A DNA stretch of 64,000 nt from CP2-2F sp034432555 (GCA_034432555.1 DAOUBW010000048.1:62001-126000); one strand, 5' to 3'; positions 44,320 through 53,321 are shown, counted from the stretch's first letter. Numbers and translations are program-made. The notes: generated by a model not told the origin, from the sequence alone.

Positions 44320-46980
44320 ATGAGTGAGCAGACACCACCGCTCGATCAGAGCCAGCAGTTGGCAGAGATCAAGCAGGATTACGATGAAAAGTATGGTTTT
44401 CACGTCTCAGAGGCAAGCTATGCCTTTAAGGGGCAAAAAGGCTTAAGCCGCGATGTGGTTGCCGCCATCAGCGAGATGAAGGGCGAGCCACAATGGATGC
44501 GTGATTTCCGCCTGCGTTCGTTGGAAATCTTCTACCGCAAGCCAATGCCAACATGGGGCGGCGATGTGAGCGGCATTGACTTTGACGACATCTACTACTA
44601 CGTGCGGGCAACCGATCGCCAGCAGCGCTCTTGGGATGAAGTGCCAGAAGACATCAAGTACACCTTTGATCGGCTGGGCATCCCGGAAGCCGAGCAGAAA
44701 TTTCTCGCCGGCGCCGGCGCGCAGTTCGAGTCTGAGGTAGTTTACCATTCCATCCGCAAGGATTTGGAAGAAAAAGGTGTGATCTTCCTTGATACCGACG
44801 GCGCGCTGCGCGACTATCCCGATCTTTTCCGCGAATATTGGGCAACCGTCATCCCACCCACGGATAACAAGTTCGCCGCGTTGAACAGCGCGGTGTGGTC
44901 GGGCGGTTCGTTCATCTATGTGCCGAAGGGCGTGCATGTGGATATGCCTTTGCAGGCGTATTTCCGCATCAATACCAATAACATGGGTCAGTTTGAGCGC
45001 ACCCTGATCATCGTGGACGAAGGCGCATCCGTGCATTACGTTGAAGGATGCACGGCACCCACTTATAGCTCTGACAGCCTTCACAGCGCCGTGGTCGAGA
45101 TCATTGTGAAGAAGGGCGGGCGCGCGCGCTACACCACCATCCAGAACTGGTCAAATAACGTCTATAACCTTGTTACTAAGCGCGCAGTCGCCTATCAAGA
45201 TGCGGTGATGGAATGGGTGGATTGCAATATCGGCTGTCTCGCCGAAGGCTCAACGGTCACCACACCTGAAGGCGTAAAGCCCATTGAACAGGTTAACGTA
45301 GGCGATCTTGTGCTGTCTTGGGATGAACAGAACGAGACGCTGTGCTTCCGCAAGGTGCTTGGCAAGCGTTTTTCAGGCAATCAGCCTGTGCATGAGGTCT
45401 CGGCAGGTGCGCGTAAACTGCGCGTCACAGCCAATCATCCCTTCTACACATATCTCTACGATGCCAAGGCGCCTAGTCAATCAGCGCGCTATCGGTTGGG
45501 CTATGTGCGTGCCGATCACTTGAAGAAAACACTTGTGCCGCTCACGTCGCTGGATTACGGTGTGCCGTATCGCCTTAAGCTGCCTAAGCTGCTCACAGCG
45601 TTTGAGGCGTCTAATCAATCGGATGATTCACTGACCATGGCTGGCGTGCCTGAGTCACGCCTAAGGATGCCTGAATACACCACCGATGACATTATGTGGC
45701 TGTTTGGGTATTGGCTAGGAGATGGGAATCTTGAGATCAAGTCGGCGAAGGCGCGCAACGCGATCCGCTTCGCTAAGGTCGGTTTTTCGGCGCCGCGCAC
45801 AGATCGCACCCGCCAACGCTTGGCTGGGACAATGAACGCCCTGATCGAGGCTGAGCCAACCGAACGTGCTGAGGGCGTTCATTTGGCGTGGCGCAGCAAG
45901 GAATTGGCTGAGTTCTTCGTGCTGAATGGCTTCGAAGGCAGGGCGCGTCATAAGCGTGTGCCGCAGTGGGTCTACTCGCTGCCTGAATCGCAGCGTTTGG
46001 CGTTCATCGCTGGCTACCTGGATGCAGATGGCACAGTCGTCAGCAGCAAGCGCCGCTATAGCTGGAAATCTAGCAACCCTGCGCTGTTGCAAGATATGGC
46101 GGATTTGCTCACGACGCTTGGCATTCCAACGCGCCTCTACACCGAATTTGATCAACCGCGTGAAGTCGAGATTAGGGGCAACCGCGTCACGGCGCATGGT
46201 GCATACCGCCTAGAAGCGCCTTGCGATCCGCGTCTGCTGCCGCATGTTAGCCCAACACTGCGCCAGAAAGTTGAGCGGATCACGCCCGCTAAGCCGACGA
46301 TGAAACGTAAGATTGGGCGCTCGAACATTGAACTCAGCCCTAATCTTGAAGTGGCTGCCGTAAGCGTTTCCACCGCTTCTGAGACGCCAGTGCCAACATG
46401 GGATATTGAGGTAGAAGGCACAGGCAACTTTGTTTCGCAGGGCTTCATCGTTCACAACTCCAAACTCACGATGAAGTATCCCGCTGTCTACCTGATGGAG
46501 TCCGGCGCGCATGGCGAAGTGCTATCTGTCGCCTTTGCCGGCAAGGGGCAAACGCAGGATGCCGGCGGCAAGATTGTGCATGTGGCGCCGCATACCAGCA
46601 GCCAGATCATCAGCAAGTCTATCTCCATGCACGGTGGGCGCAGCAGCTATCGCGGTCTGCTGAAGGTGAACGAAGGCGCGGAAGGCAGCAAATCCAATGT
46701 GGTGTGCGATGCCCTGCTGATGGATGAAACCAGCCGCACCGATACCTACCCCTCCATCGAGATTGATGAGCAGGACGTGACCATCGGGCATGAGGCATCG
46801 GTCAGTAAGGTCAATGAGGAGCAGGTGTTCTACATGATGTCGCGTGGGATTAGTGAAGATACCGCCAACGCCATGATCGTTAGCGGCTTCATAGAACCAA
46901 TTGCGAAGGAACTGCCGGCTGAATACAGCATTGAACTTTACCGCCTTGTGCAGTTGCAGATGGAAGGCTCTGTTGGCTAA
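44320..46980 (+). CDS. sufB: Fe-S cluster assembly protein SufB with an intein
   Basis: An 886-aa precursor. Residues 1-305 and 714-886 together make a 478-aa SufB, the normal length. N-extein marks: EKYGFHVSEASYAFKG, FIYVPKGVHVDMPLQAYFRI, and VHYVEGCTAPTYS. C-extein marks: SKLTMKYPAVYLM, AGKGQTQDAGGKIVH, SKSISMHGGRSSYRGL, and GHEASVSKVNEEQVFYMMSR. SufB with SufC and SufD forms the scaffold on which new clusters are built. The intein lies between EWVDCNIG and SKLTMKYP, in the conserved beta-helix core, so SufB cannot work until it is spliced. Confidence 0.96.
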   Translation: MSEQTPPLDQSQQLAEIKQDYDEKYGFHVSEASYAFKGQKGLSRDVVAAISEMKGEPQWMRDFRLRSLEIFYRKPMPTWGGDVSGIDFDDIYYYVRATDRQQRSWDEVPEDIKYTFDRLGIPEAEQKFLAGAGAQFESEVVYHSIRKDLEEKGVIFLDTDGALRDYPDLFREYWATVIPPTDNKFAALNSAVWSGGSFIYVPKGVHVDMPLQAYFRINTNNMGQFERTLIIVDEGASVHYVEGCTAPTYSSDSLHSAVVEIIVKKGGRARYTTIQNWSNNVYNLVTKRAVAYQDAVMEWVDCNIGCLAEGSTVTTPEGVKPIEQVNVGDLVLSWDEQNETLCFRKVLGKRFSGNQPVHEVSAGARKLRVTANHPFYTYLYDAKAPSQSARYRLGYVRADHLKKTLVPLTSLDYGVPYRLKLPKLLTAFEASNQSDDSLTMAGVPESRLRMPEYTTDDIMWLFGYWLGDGNLEIKSAKARNAIRFAKVGFSAPRTDRTRQRLAGTMNALIEAEPTERAEGVHLAWRSKELAEFFVLNGFEGRARHKRVPQWVYSLPESQRLAFIAGYLDADGTVVSSKRRYSWKSSNPALLQDMADLLTTLGIPTRLYTEFDQPREVEIRGNRVTAHGAYRLEAPCDPRLLPHVSPTLRQKVERITPAKPTMKRKIGRSNIELSPNLEVAAVSVSTASETPVPTWDIEVEGTGNFVSQGFIVHNSKLTMKYPAVYLMESGAHGEVLSVAFAGKGQTQDAGGKIVHVAPHTSSQIISKSISMHGGRSSYRGLLKVNEGAEGSKSNVVCDALLMDETSRTDTYPSIEIDEQDVTIGHEASVSKVNEEQVFYMMSRGISEDTANAMIVSGFIEPIAKELPAEYSIELYRLVQLQMEGSVG
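45235..46458 (+). mobile_element. SufB intein with LAGLIDADG homing endonuclease
   Basis: A 408-aa in-frame intein, precursor residues 306-713. Splicing motifs are complete: block A C306-LAEGSTVTTPEGVKPIE with VNVGDLVLSWD, block B LRVTANHPFYTY (Thr and His), block F TWDIEVEGTGNFV and block G GFIVHN ending His712-Asn713, with Ser714 as the +1 residue. The endonuclease shows two dodecapeptides, LFGYWLGDG (461-469) and FIAGYLDADG (562-571), both with their acidic residue, so the element may still be mobile. No frameshift or stop interrupts it. Confidence 0.95.
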
Positions 46981-47009
46981 GCACAGCCCAACAGCCTGAT
47001 TGATCCGAG

Positions 47010-47036
47010 CAGAAGGCGGCCGTTGTCCGCCTTCTG
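47010..47036 (+). terminator. Hairpin between sufB and sufD
   Basis: CAGAAGGCGG (47010-47019) pairs with CCGCCTTCTG (47027-47036) around a 7-base loop, with no T tract. It lies inside the operon in the 101-base sufB-sufD gap and may attenuate or protect the mRNA end. Confidence 0.5.
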
Positions 47037-47081
47037 TGTGAACCTGAATGTTATTCTTGCCCACACGGAGAAAGTTGAACC

Positions 47082-48431
47082 GTGACTCTACGCACCCGCA
47101 ACAAATTAATCGCGCCAACGCTCACCCGCGAAATGGTCGAGCAGTTGAGCGCCAGCAAAAACGAACCCGCTTGGCTGCTAAACGCACGCCTGACGGCTTG
47201 GGAACTCTACGACACGCTGACCATGCCTTCCCTGCAAACGGAAGCCTGGCGACGCACCGATTACACCACCATTCGCTGGGAACAAGCAGGCAGCCTTGTG
47301 CATGGCAGCACAGCAGGCGTTGAAGCAATGCCTGCTGAAAATCTGGCGCCGCTGATCGGCGAGGCACAGGGCGGCTTGATCGCGGCTGTGGACGGCAAAA
47401 TTGTGCATAGCGAATTGAGTGAGGCGCTCAAGGCACAGGGCGTCATCTTCTGCGATTTTGAGACAGCCACTCGCGAACACGAGGTGCTTTTCCGCAAGCA
47501 TCTGATGACGACTGCTGTGCATCCTAATGAGGATAAATTCGCCGCCATGCACGCCGCCTTCTGGACGCACGGCGTGTTCCTCTATGTGCCGCGTGGCAAG
47601 GTAGTGGAGCTGCCGCTACACAGCGTTTTCTATAACACAACCAACGGCTTGACGCTGGGGCATGTGCTGGTGGTGGTTGAGGAAGGCGCGCAGGTTACCT
47701 ACATGCACGAATACCTCTCGGCAGCGGGCGTTGAGCAGCACATGGCATACGTCGGCATGACCGAACTGCTGGTGGGTGAGCGTGCCAATTTGCGCTATGT
47801 GGCGCTGCAAGACTGGGCGGATAACGCCAACGACATTCGCCACGAGCGCGCACGGGTTGCCAGCCATGGTCAGTTGGATTGGATTATCGGCACGATGGGC
47901 GGGCGCTTCGTGAAGCAGTTCGCCGAGATCGAGCTAGACGGCGAAGGCGCTTTCGGGCGCATGTCGGGCTTGTTCTTTGCCGATACCACACAATTTTTTG
48001 ACCACGACACACAGCAAAATCACAACGCGCCACACACCACCAGCGACCTGCTGTTCAAAGGCGCGCTGAAAGATGAGGCGCGCACCGTCTGGCAGGGCAT
48101 GATCAAGGTGTTGCCCAATGCCCAAAAAACGGACGGCTTTCAGGCAAACCGCAACCTTGTGCTGAGCAAGGCAGCACGCGCCGACTCGATCCCCGGCTTA
48201 GAGATCGAGGCGAATGATGTGCGCTGCACACACGCCGCCACCATCGGTAAACTGGAAGATGAACCGATCTTCTACCTGATGTCCCGCGGGATGACGCGCC
48301 AAGATGCCGAGCGCCTAATCGTAGCCGGCTTCTTTGATCCGATCATGCAGCGCATTCCTTTTGAGGAAGTGCGCGCACGCCTGACGGCGCATATCGAAGA
48401 AAAGCTCGAGCGCCTGGCGCAATTAGCCTAA
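47082..48431 (+). CDS. sufD: Fe-S cluster assembly protein SufD
   Basis: A 449-aa SufD, paralogue of SufB in the SufBC2D scaffold. N-terminal helical part (EPAWLLNARLTAWELYDTL, LQTEAWRRTDYT), a beta-helix core (AFWTHGVFLYVPRGKVVELP, VLVVVEEGAQVTYMHEY) and the conserved C-terminal DVRCTHAATIGKLEDEPIFY followed by MSRGMTRQDAERLIVAGFF. GTG start behind GGAGA. It has no intein. Confidence 0.95.
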   Translation: MTLRTRNKLIAPTLTREMVEQLSASKNEPAWLLNARLTAWELYDTLTMPSLQTEAWRRTDYTTIRWEQAGSLVHGSTAGVEAMPAENLAPLIGEAQGGLIAAVDGKIVHSELSEALKAQGVIFCDFETATREHEVLFRKHLMTTAVHPNEDKFAAMHAAFWTHGVFLYVPRGKVVELPLHSVFYNTTNGLTLGHVLVVVEEGAQVTYMHEYLSAAGVEQHMAYVGMTELLVGERANLRYVALQDWADNANDIRHERARVASHGQLDWIIGTMGGRFVKQFAEIELDGEGAFGRMSGLFFADTTQFFDHDTQQNHNAPHTTSDLLFKGALKDEARTVWQGMIKVLPNAQKTDGFQANRNLVLSKAARADSIPGLEIEANDVRCTHAATIGKLEDEPIFYLMSRGMTRQDAERLIVAGFFDPIMQRIPFEEVRARLTAHIEEKLERLAQLA

Positions 48432-48443
48432 GGAGGATGAAGA

Positions 48444-49319
48444 ATGATAGGGATTGATCCGAACATCAGCGCAAAGGGCTATGTGCAGCCTGAGGCGCTT
48501 GTCAGCACGCAGTGGGTGGCAGAAAACTTGACCAATCCTGCTATTCGCCTTGTCGAATCGAATGAGGATATTCTGCTCTACGATCAGGGGCATATTCCCG
48601 GCGCAATCCAAATTGACTGGGTGAGCGATCTGAACGATCAACTCCGCCGCGACTACCTTGACAGTGCGCGCTTTGCCGAACTGATGGCACGCAGCGGCAT
48701 CAGCAACGATACTACAGTGATCTTCTACGGCGATAAGAACAACTGGTGGGCGTGCTATGCCTTTTGGGTGTTCCAGCTCTTCGGGCATACTAATGCGCGC
48801 ATCATGGATGGTGGACGCCAGAAGTGGATTGAGGAAGGGCGCCAACTCTCGCGGGAGAAGCCAAGCTACCCACGCGCTGAATACACCGCCCGCCAACGCG
48901 ATGATAAGACCTTCCGTGCCTTCCGCGATCAGGTGCTGGCGCACAGCGCTGCACGGCTGCCCATGATTGACGTTCGCAGCCCGAAAGAGTTCAGCGGCGA
49001 ACTGCTGCACATGGAAGCCTATCCGCAGGAAGGCGCGCTACGCGGCGGACACATTCCCGGCGCCAAGAATGTGCCGTGGGCAACGGCTGCCAATGAGGAT
49101 GGCACCTTCAAAAGTGCCGACGAACTGCGCGCTATTTACGAAGGGCAGATCGGCTTGACGCCAGAGGCAGATGTGGTCACCTATTGCCGCATTGGTGAGC
49201 GTAGCAGCCACACTTGGTTTGTGCTACACTATCTGCTAGGCTACCCAAAGGTTCGGAACTATGATGGTTCGTGGACGGAATGGGGCAATTTAGTTGGCGC
49301 GCCGATTGAGCGCCCATAG
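48444..49319 (+). CDS. Two-domain rhodanese (thiosulfate sulfurtransferase)
   Basis: A 291-aa sulfurtransferase. The inactive N-terminal rhodanese domain (about 20-140: VESNEDILLYDQGHIPGAIQ) is followed by an active one (about 155-285: PMIDVRSPKEFSG, GHIPGAKNVPW), with the catalytic loop VTYCRIGERSSHTWFVL, whose CRxGxRS form is typical of thiosulfate sulfurtransferases. AAGGAGG precedes the ATG, 12 bases after sufD. Its place between sufD and sufU, where a cysteine desulfurase gene sits in many genomes, suggests it handles sulphur for cluster assembly; this is inference. Confidence 0.9.
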   Translation: MIGIDPNISAKGYVQPEALVSTQWVAENLTNPAIRLVESNEDILLYDQGHIPGAIQIDWVSDLNDQLRRDYLDSARFAELMARSGISNDTTVIFYGDKNNWWACYAFWVFQLFGHTNARIMDGGRQKWIEEGRQLSREKPSYPRAEYTARQRDDKTFRAFRDQVLAHSAARLPMIDVRSPKEFSGELLHMEAYPQEGALRGGHIPGAKNVPWATAANEDGTFKSADELRAIYEGQIGLTPEADVVTYCRIGERSSHTWFVLHYLLGYPKVRNYDGSWTEWGNLVGAPIERP

Positions 49320-49342
49320 CGCAGTGTGCGTTGAGGTGAGGG

Positions 49343-49738
49343 ATGGACAGGCAGTTTTACATCGAGAACTTGCTCGATCACTATGAAAATCCGCGCAACC
49401 GCTACGAAATGGAAGACGCCAGTGTTTCGATCAAGGGCGGCAACCCGGGCTGTGGCGATATTGTGACGATTTACCTGAAAGTGGCTGCCGATGAGCGCGT
49501 GATCGCCGCCAGTTTTGAAGGCGAAGGCTGCACAATCTCACAGGCGGCGGCTTCCATGCTCACCGAGATGCTGATCGGCAAAACGCTCGGCGAAGTGCGC
49601 GAGATGGATATAGACGCCTTCATTGATGAGATCGGGCGCGAGGTGGTCATCTCGCGCCCGAAGTGCGCCACGCTCGCCCTCAACACGGCGAAAGCGGCTG
49701 AGCGTAAATATCGTGCGGAGCAGACGAAGACGGACTGA
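49343..49738 (+). CDS. sufU: SufU/IscU-type Fe-S scaffold or sulphur-transfer protein
   Basis: A 131-aa protein with the U-type fold. Three conserved cysteines: C37 in GNPGCGD (with Asp39), C63 in GEGCTISQAAASMLTE, and C108 in RPKCATLALN. The RxKCATL form is that of zinc-bound SufU. However, the 18-20-residue insertion that SufU has between the second and third Cys is missing: the spacing (37/63/108) is that of IscU. It is the last gene of the suf operon; a downstream convergent hydrolase starts at its end. Confidence 0.9.
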   Translation: MDRQFYIENLLDHYENPRNRYEMEDASVSIKGGNPGCGDIVTIYLKVAADERVIAASFEGEGCTISQAAASMLTEMLIGKTLGEVREMDIDAFIDEIGREVVISRPKCATLALNTAKAAERKYRAEQTKTD

Positions 49739-49750
49739 AAACTGCCCGCC

Positions 49751-50536
49751 TTACTTCGCCAACAAAAACTCTCGAATATCTCGGATCAGGCGGTCAGGCG
49801 TATCCACCATGGGCAGGTGTCCGGCGTCCGGGTAAAGCAGCGTTTTAGCGTGTGGCACGCCCTTTTGGAGCGCCTTCGCCTGATTAGGATGCACGATGAA
49901 ATCCCACTTGCCGTAGATGCCTAAGGTCGGTGGGCGCACCTGATTGAGGTGCGGGCGCAGATCGGTGCGGCGCAGTGTACCAATGCTCTGAAAGAAGGAA
50001 TGCATGGAAACCTGCGTCATTTCGGCGCGCACTTGCCGATAGAACTTGTAGCCGGCGCGTGGCGTGGTCAGGTAGCCCCCTAAGAGTGTGAAAAAGGCAA
50101 GCAAGGGCGGCACGCGAAACAACAACCCTGCAATGGCAGGGATGCCAGAGAGCTTTAACAGGACATTCAGCGAGCTGCCATGAATCGGAGAGCCGATGAC
50201 GGCTACCTTGACGATCTTTTCAGGGTAGCGCATAGCCGTGCTAAGCGAGACGGTGCCACCCATCGAATGCCCAATCAGCGGTGCTTTGACAATGCCCAGC
50301 CGATCAATGAACTGATTGACCATCTCGACATAGTTATCTACAGTGTAGCTTGTCCCGACCGATTCGCCAAAGCCCCAGAAATCCAGGGCGTAGGTGCGAA
50401 ACTCTTTACCGAGCGATTCAATCGTCTGCCGCCAAACTGACCACGACTCCATCCAGCCGTGCAGCAAAATGACGGGGCGACCGCGCCCGTATGCCTCGTA
50501 ATGAATAATGCCCTGATCGGTTACCAGCGATGTCAC
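49751..50536 (-). CDS. Alpha/beta hydrolase
   Basis: A 261-aa alpha/beta-hydrolase. Oxyanion loop VILLHGWMESW, nucleophile elbow IGHSMGGTVSL (Ser), acid GKWDFIVHP (Asp) and base DAGHLPMVD (His). The cap region between is hydrophobic (LLFRVPPLLAFFTLLGGYL), hinting at membrane-near substrates. The substrate is unknown. GTG start behind AGGAG. Confidence 0.82.
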   Translation of the reverse strand: MTSLVTDQGIIHYEAYGRGRPVILLHGWMESWSVWRQTIESLGKEFRTYALDFWGFGESVGTSYTVDNYVEMVNQFIDRLGIVKAPLIGHSMGGTVSLSTAMRYPEKIVKVAVIGSPIHGSSLNVLLKLSGIPAIAGLLFRVPPLLAFFTLLGGYLTTPRAGYKFYRQVRAEMTQVSMHSFFQSIGTLRRTDLRPHLNQVRPPTLGIYGKWDFIVHPNQAKALQKGVPHAKTLLYPDAGHLPMVDTPDRLIRDIREFLLAK

Positions 50537-50617
50537 CCGAAGGGTACTCCTGTGGGTAGCCTGCGCCGAGGGTTAGCTCGGCACAGGGTGTGGCGTCATG
50601 GTTGGTGCAGCGGCTCT

Positions 50618-51160
50618 TTAGGTGTCCATCTCCTCTAGAATGGAATAGAGCAGTTCAAGCAGCACAGTCTTGACCTTCTCCTTATCTTTGGCAACACAAG
50701 GCAGCAGCTTGACATTCTCATCAATCCGCAGCGCAATCCGCAAATCGTCAGCCGGCCACGCTTCTTCCATATCCTGCTTATTGGCTGCCACCACATAGGG
50801 CGTGGGCGCGTAGGCGCGGAAGGTCTCTAGGATTGATTTTGCCTCGCGGAAGGTTTCGGGCTTGGTGCTGTCCACCATCACCACAAAACCGAGCATTCCC
50901 TCCGCAAGAATTTCCCACATGAAGTCGAACCGCCGCTGACCGGGCGTTCCGAACAAATACAGCACCAAATCATCATCAATGGTGATGCGCCCGAAGTCCA
51001 TCGCCACGGTGGTCTGATCTTTCACCGTTGCCTCATAGGTGCCTTCGGAGACCTTTGTATCGGTAGAGACCACATCAATTTCGCTGATGGCACGGATGAA
51101 CTCCGTCTTGCCCGATGCGTAGGGTCCCGTGATGACCATTTTTACCGTTTGCGTTGCCAT
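50618..51160 (-). CDS. MglA-like small GTPase
   Basis: A 180-aa Ras-like GTPase of the bacterial MglA/CvnD-like group. G1 GPYASGKTEFI, G3 LYLFGTPGQRRFDFMWEI (TPGQ, where eukaryotic Ras has TAGQ) and G4 AANKQDMEEAW are present. No effector fused. Such proteins work with roadblock or DUF4388 partners as spatial or signalling switches. The DUF4388 gene lies directly upstream on the same strand (90-base gap), forming a pair. Confidence 0.85.
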   Translation of the reverse strand: MATQTVKMVITGPYASGKTEFIRAISEIDVVSTDTKVSEGTYEATVKDQTTVAMDFGRITIDDDLVLYLFGTPGQRRFDFMWEILAEGMLGFVVMVDSTKPETFREAKSILETFRAYAPTPYVVAANKQDMEEAWPADDLRIALRIDENVKLLPCVAKDKEKVKTVLLELLYSILEEMDT

Positions 51161-51250
51161 AATGACCGCCCTGTTTGCTTTGCCGTGTGGCTACACACAG
51201 CTTATTGAGAACTGGATAAAAGTGTTATTGACGATTGCCCGTGCCAACCC

Positions 51251-52150
51251 TTACAGACTGCGAATACGGTCAATCAGTTTATTAATGACCGGACGCTGTG
51301 GCATAGTGTTGGCTGTTTGGCTCGGACGCCGTGGCTTCGCCGCTTCAGGTGCAGCAGGCTTCACCAATTCTACCAAACCCGCGCTGAGGAGCCCGTAGAC
51401 AATCTGCCGAATGCCCATCTCAGTCATGTTGCAGGCTTTGGCAATCTGCCGAATGGTGTTCTTGCCATTGATGAATGAAACAACGCGCCATTCCTCAACG
51501 CTCAATTGTACCTTGACCTTGGCGAATTTTTCAGCCGGTGATTCGGGAAAGCGCAGCGCAAAATCCAAATTAGGCAGCGCTTCCACCAACATTTTATCGC
51601 GGCTATCGCGCCGAATCATCTCAATGATCACGTTTTCCAAATCAATTGGCACAGTGATCTTATCTGGCGAAGGCAGGTCGCCTTCTTCAAAGATGAACGG
51701 CTCTTTCGTCCAGTTGGCAAGGTCATAGATGATCCCTAAGGTGTGCTGTTGCACGCTCTGGATAATATCCACCTGAGAGACATAGTTCGCATTGATGAGC
51801 AGCAGCGCCAACGCCTTATCGCTGGCGCGCGCCGCTTTACTCAGGATGATGCGGTGTTGTTCGTCGTTTAGCTTGCCCGCTTTGTGCAAGACGGTGGCAA
51901 GGTGATCTTCTTGGCTGGCAAGGCGTGCATGGATCAATTTGCCTTCCCGAAACGAGACCCGTGCGCGTTCCGCGCCGGTTTGCAGCTCTGGGCGTTTGGT
52001 TTCGCCATCGCCCATAATGATTTCACGCCCGGTTGGCACACCTTCATAAATGCGGAGGGTGCCTGTTTTTTTGGCAAGGTTAATCAGGTGCAGCAGTTGG
52101 GTGGTATGTAGGTCTTGAAGGGTGCCCTTCAATTGTCTTGGTCTTGCCAT
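51251..52150 (-). CDS. DUF4388 domain protein
   Basis: A 299-aa protein starting with a DUF4388 (PATAN-like) domain (about residues 5-135): LKGTLQDLHTTQLLHLINLA, KTGTLRIYEG, and VSFREGKLIHARL. A second DUF4388-like or helical region follows, then a winged-helix-like C-terminus (VVSFINGKNTIRQIAKACNM then MGIRQIVYGLLSAGLVEL), and a Pro/Arg tail. These proteins are linked with gliding and small GTPase signalling. It stands directly upstream of an MglA-like GTPase. Confidence 0.85.
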   Translation of the reverse strand: MARPRQLKGTLQDLHTTQLLHLINLAKKTGTLRIYEGVPTGREIIMGDGETKRPELQTGAERARVSFREGKLIHARLASQEDHLATVLHKAGKLNDEQHRIILSKAARASDKALALLLINANYVSQVDIIQSVQQHTLGIIYDLANWTKEPFIFEEGDLPSPDKITVPIDLENVIIEMIRRDSRDKMLVEALPNLDFALRFPESPAEKFAKVKVQLSVEEWRVVSFINGKNTIRQIAKACNMTEMGIRQIVYGLLSAGLVELVKPAAPEAAKPRRPSQTANTMPQRPVINKLIDRIRSL

Positions 52151-52231
52151 TATATCCTTGCCTCACTGGATTTCTTAGCTTGACGGTTATACTTACAATG
52201 ACGCGCTATGGCAAGCCCAACACGCTTTCCG

Positions 52232-52252
52232 CCACACACTGGCGGTGTGTGG
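52232..52252. terminator. Hairpin upstream of the DUF4388 gene
   Basis: CCACACAC (52232-52239) pairs with GTGTGTGG (52245-52252) around a 5-base loop. It lies in the 268-base gap after the hydrolase gene on the minus strand and may be its terminator. Confidence 0.4.
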
Positions 52253-52418
52253 ACACTCGGCGTAAACCACCGCTGTGAACTGAGGCTTGCTTTGAACCCT
52301 GAGTGCGATTATACAACGGGATTTTGTAGACTTCAAGTAGGCTAGGTAGCCTCAGTGAGCAGGATCGTTTCACGTTTTGCTAACAAACGCACAGGCGTTG
52401 GGCAAGTTTTTCCATTGA

Positions 52419-53321
52419 CTAGTCTGTTGTGTGTGCGCCTACACCTTCTGTATTGGGCAGATGTTGGGCAAACCACGCCAGCATGTGTGTGTTAAAGGCT
52501 GCCGTTGCCACCCGCGAAGCCTCATGGTGCGCGGCACCTGCCACTTGCCAGACCACCGCCCAAGCGCCGCAGCTAACCGCCAACTCTGCCACTTCTGCCG
52601 CGCTGATCAGGTCGTCAGTGGCGCCGTGAATAAGCAGGATCGGCGCTTTGAGGTGCGGAATCCAACGGATGGCATCCACCTGATCGATACGCCCGCGTGT
52701 GAGAATTGTTGCAATTGCCAAGCTCCAGGCTGCCACCAGCCAGCCTAACGGATGTGGCACGCCATAGCGCCAGAAACGGCGCGCAAGTGTGCTTTTCAGG
52801 CGCACCACTGCGCCTTCAGCCACAATCACCACGATCCGCTCACTGACGGCAGCCGTCAGGATGGCAGTCGTGGCGCCCAAGCTGAAGCCTAAGACGCCCG
52901 CTCGCGCTATGCCGCGCCCTGCCAAAAAGTCCAACGCGCCAAGCAGATCATCGCGCTCATACATGCCAAAGGTGACCTGTTTGCCCTCAGAGTCACCGTG
53001 TGCGCGGAAATCGAACATTAGCACATTGAAACCGGCGGTGTGCAGCGTTTTGGCGTGTGGCGTCTCGCGGTCACGGCTGCCCTCGCGCCCATGGCAGATA
53101 ATGATCGTACGCTGTGTTGGCTGTGCGGCAGGAATCCACCACCCTGAAAGCAGCAGCCCATCGCGGCTTGGGAAACGAACAGACTCAAAGGCAAGCCCGT
53201 AATCGCTTGGCGGATTGGGTGGGCTGGGCAGAGGCGGGCGAATCAACGCCCGTGCAATAAGGTAACAAGCGAGATAAAAGCCGACCAGAGCAAGGATCGG
53301 GAGCAGACAAAGTGCATTCAA
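52419..53321 (-). CDS. Membrane-anchored alpha/beta hydrolase
   Basis: A 300-aa serine hydrolase with an N-terminal membrane helix (residues 2-26, LLPILALVGFYLACYLIA). Catalytic marks: FDFRAHGDSEG, nucleophile GFSLGATTAIL (Ser), acid IHGATDDLISAAE (Asp) and base AAHHEASRV (His). TTG start, 12 bases after the upstream lipoprotein stop. A short-chain esterase or peptidase is possible. Confidence 0.78.
   Translation of the reverse strand: MNALCLLPILALVGFYLACYLIARALIRPPLPSPPNPPSDYGLAFESVRFPSRDGLLLSGWWIPAAQPTQRTIIICHGREGSRDRETPHAKTLHTAGFNVLMFDFRAHGDSEGKQVTFGMYERDDLLGALDFLAGRGIARAGVLGFSLGATTAILTAAVSERIVVIVAEGAVVRLKSTLARRFWRYGVPHPLGWLVAAWSLAIATILTRGRIDQVDAIRWIPHLKAPILLIHGATDDLISAAEVAELAVSCGAWAVVWQVAGAAHHEASRVATAAFNTHMLAWFAQHLPNTEGVGAHTTD

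Noticed and set aside
45235..46458. The long insert in sufB as an assembly error or foreign gene
   Set aside because: It keeps the reading frame, starts with Cys and ends with His-Asn before Ser, and removing it restores a normal-length SufB; it is an intein.
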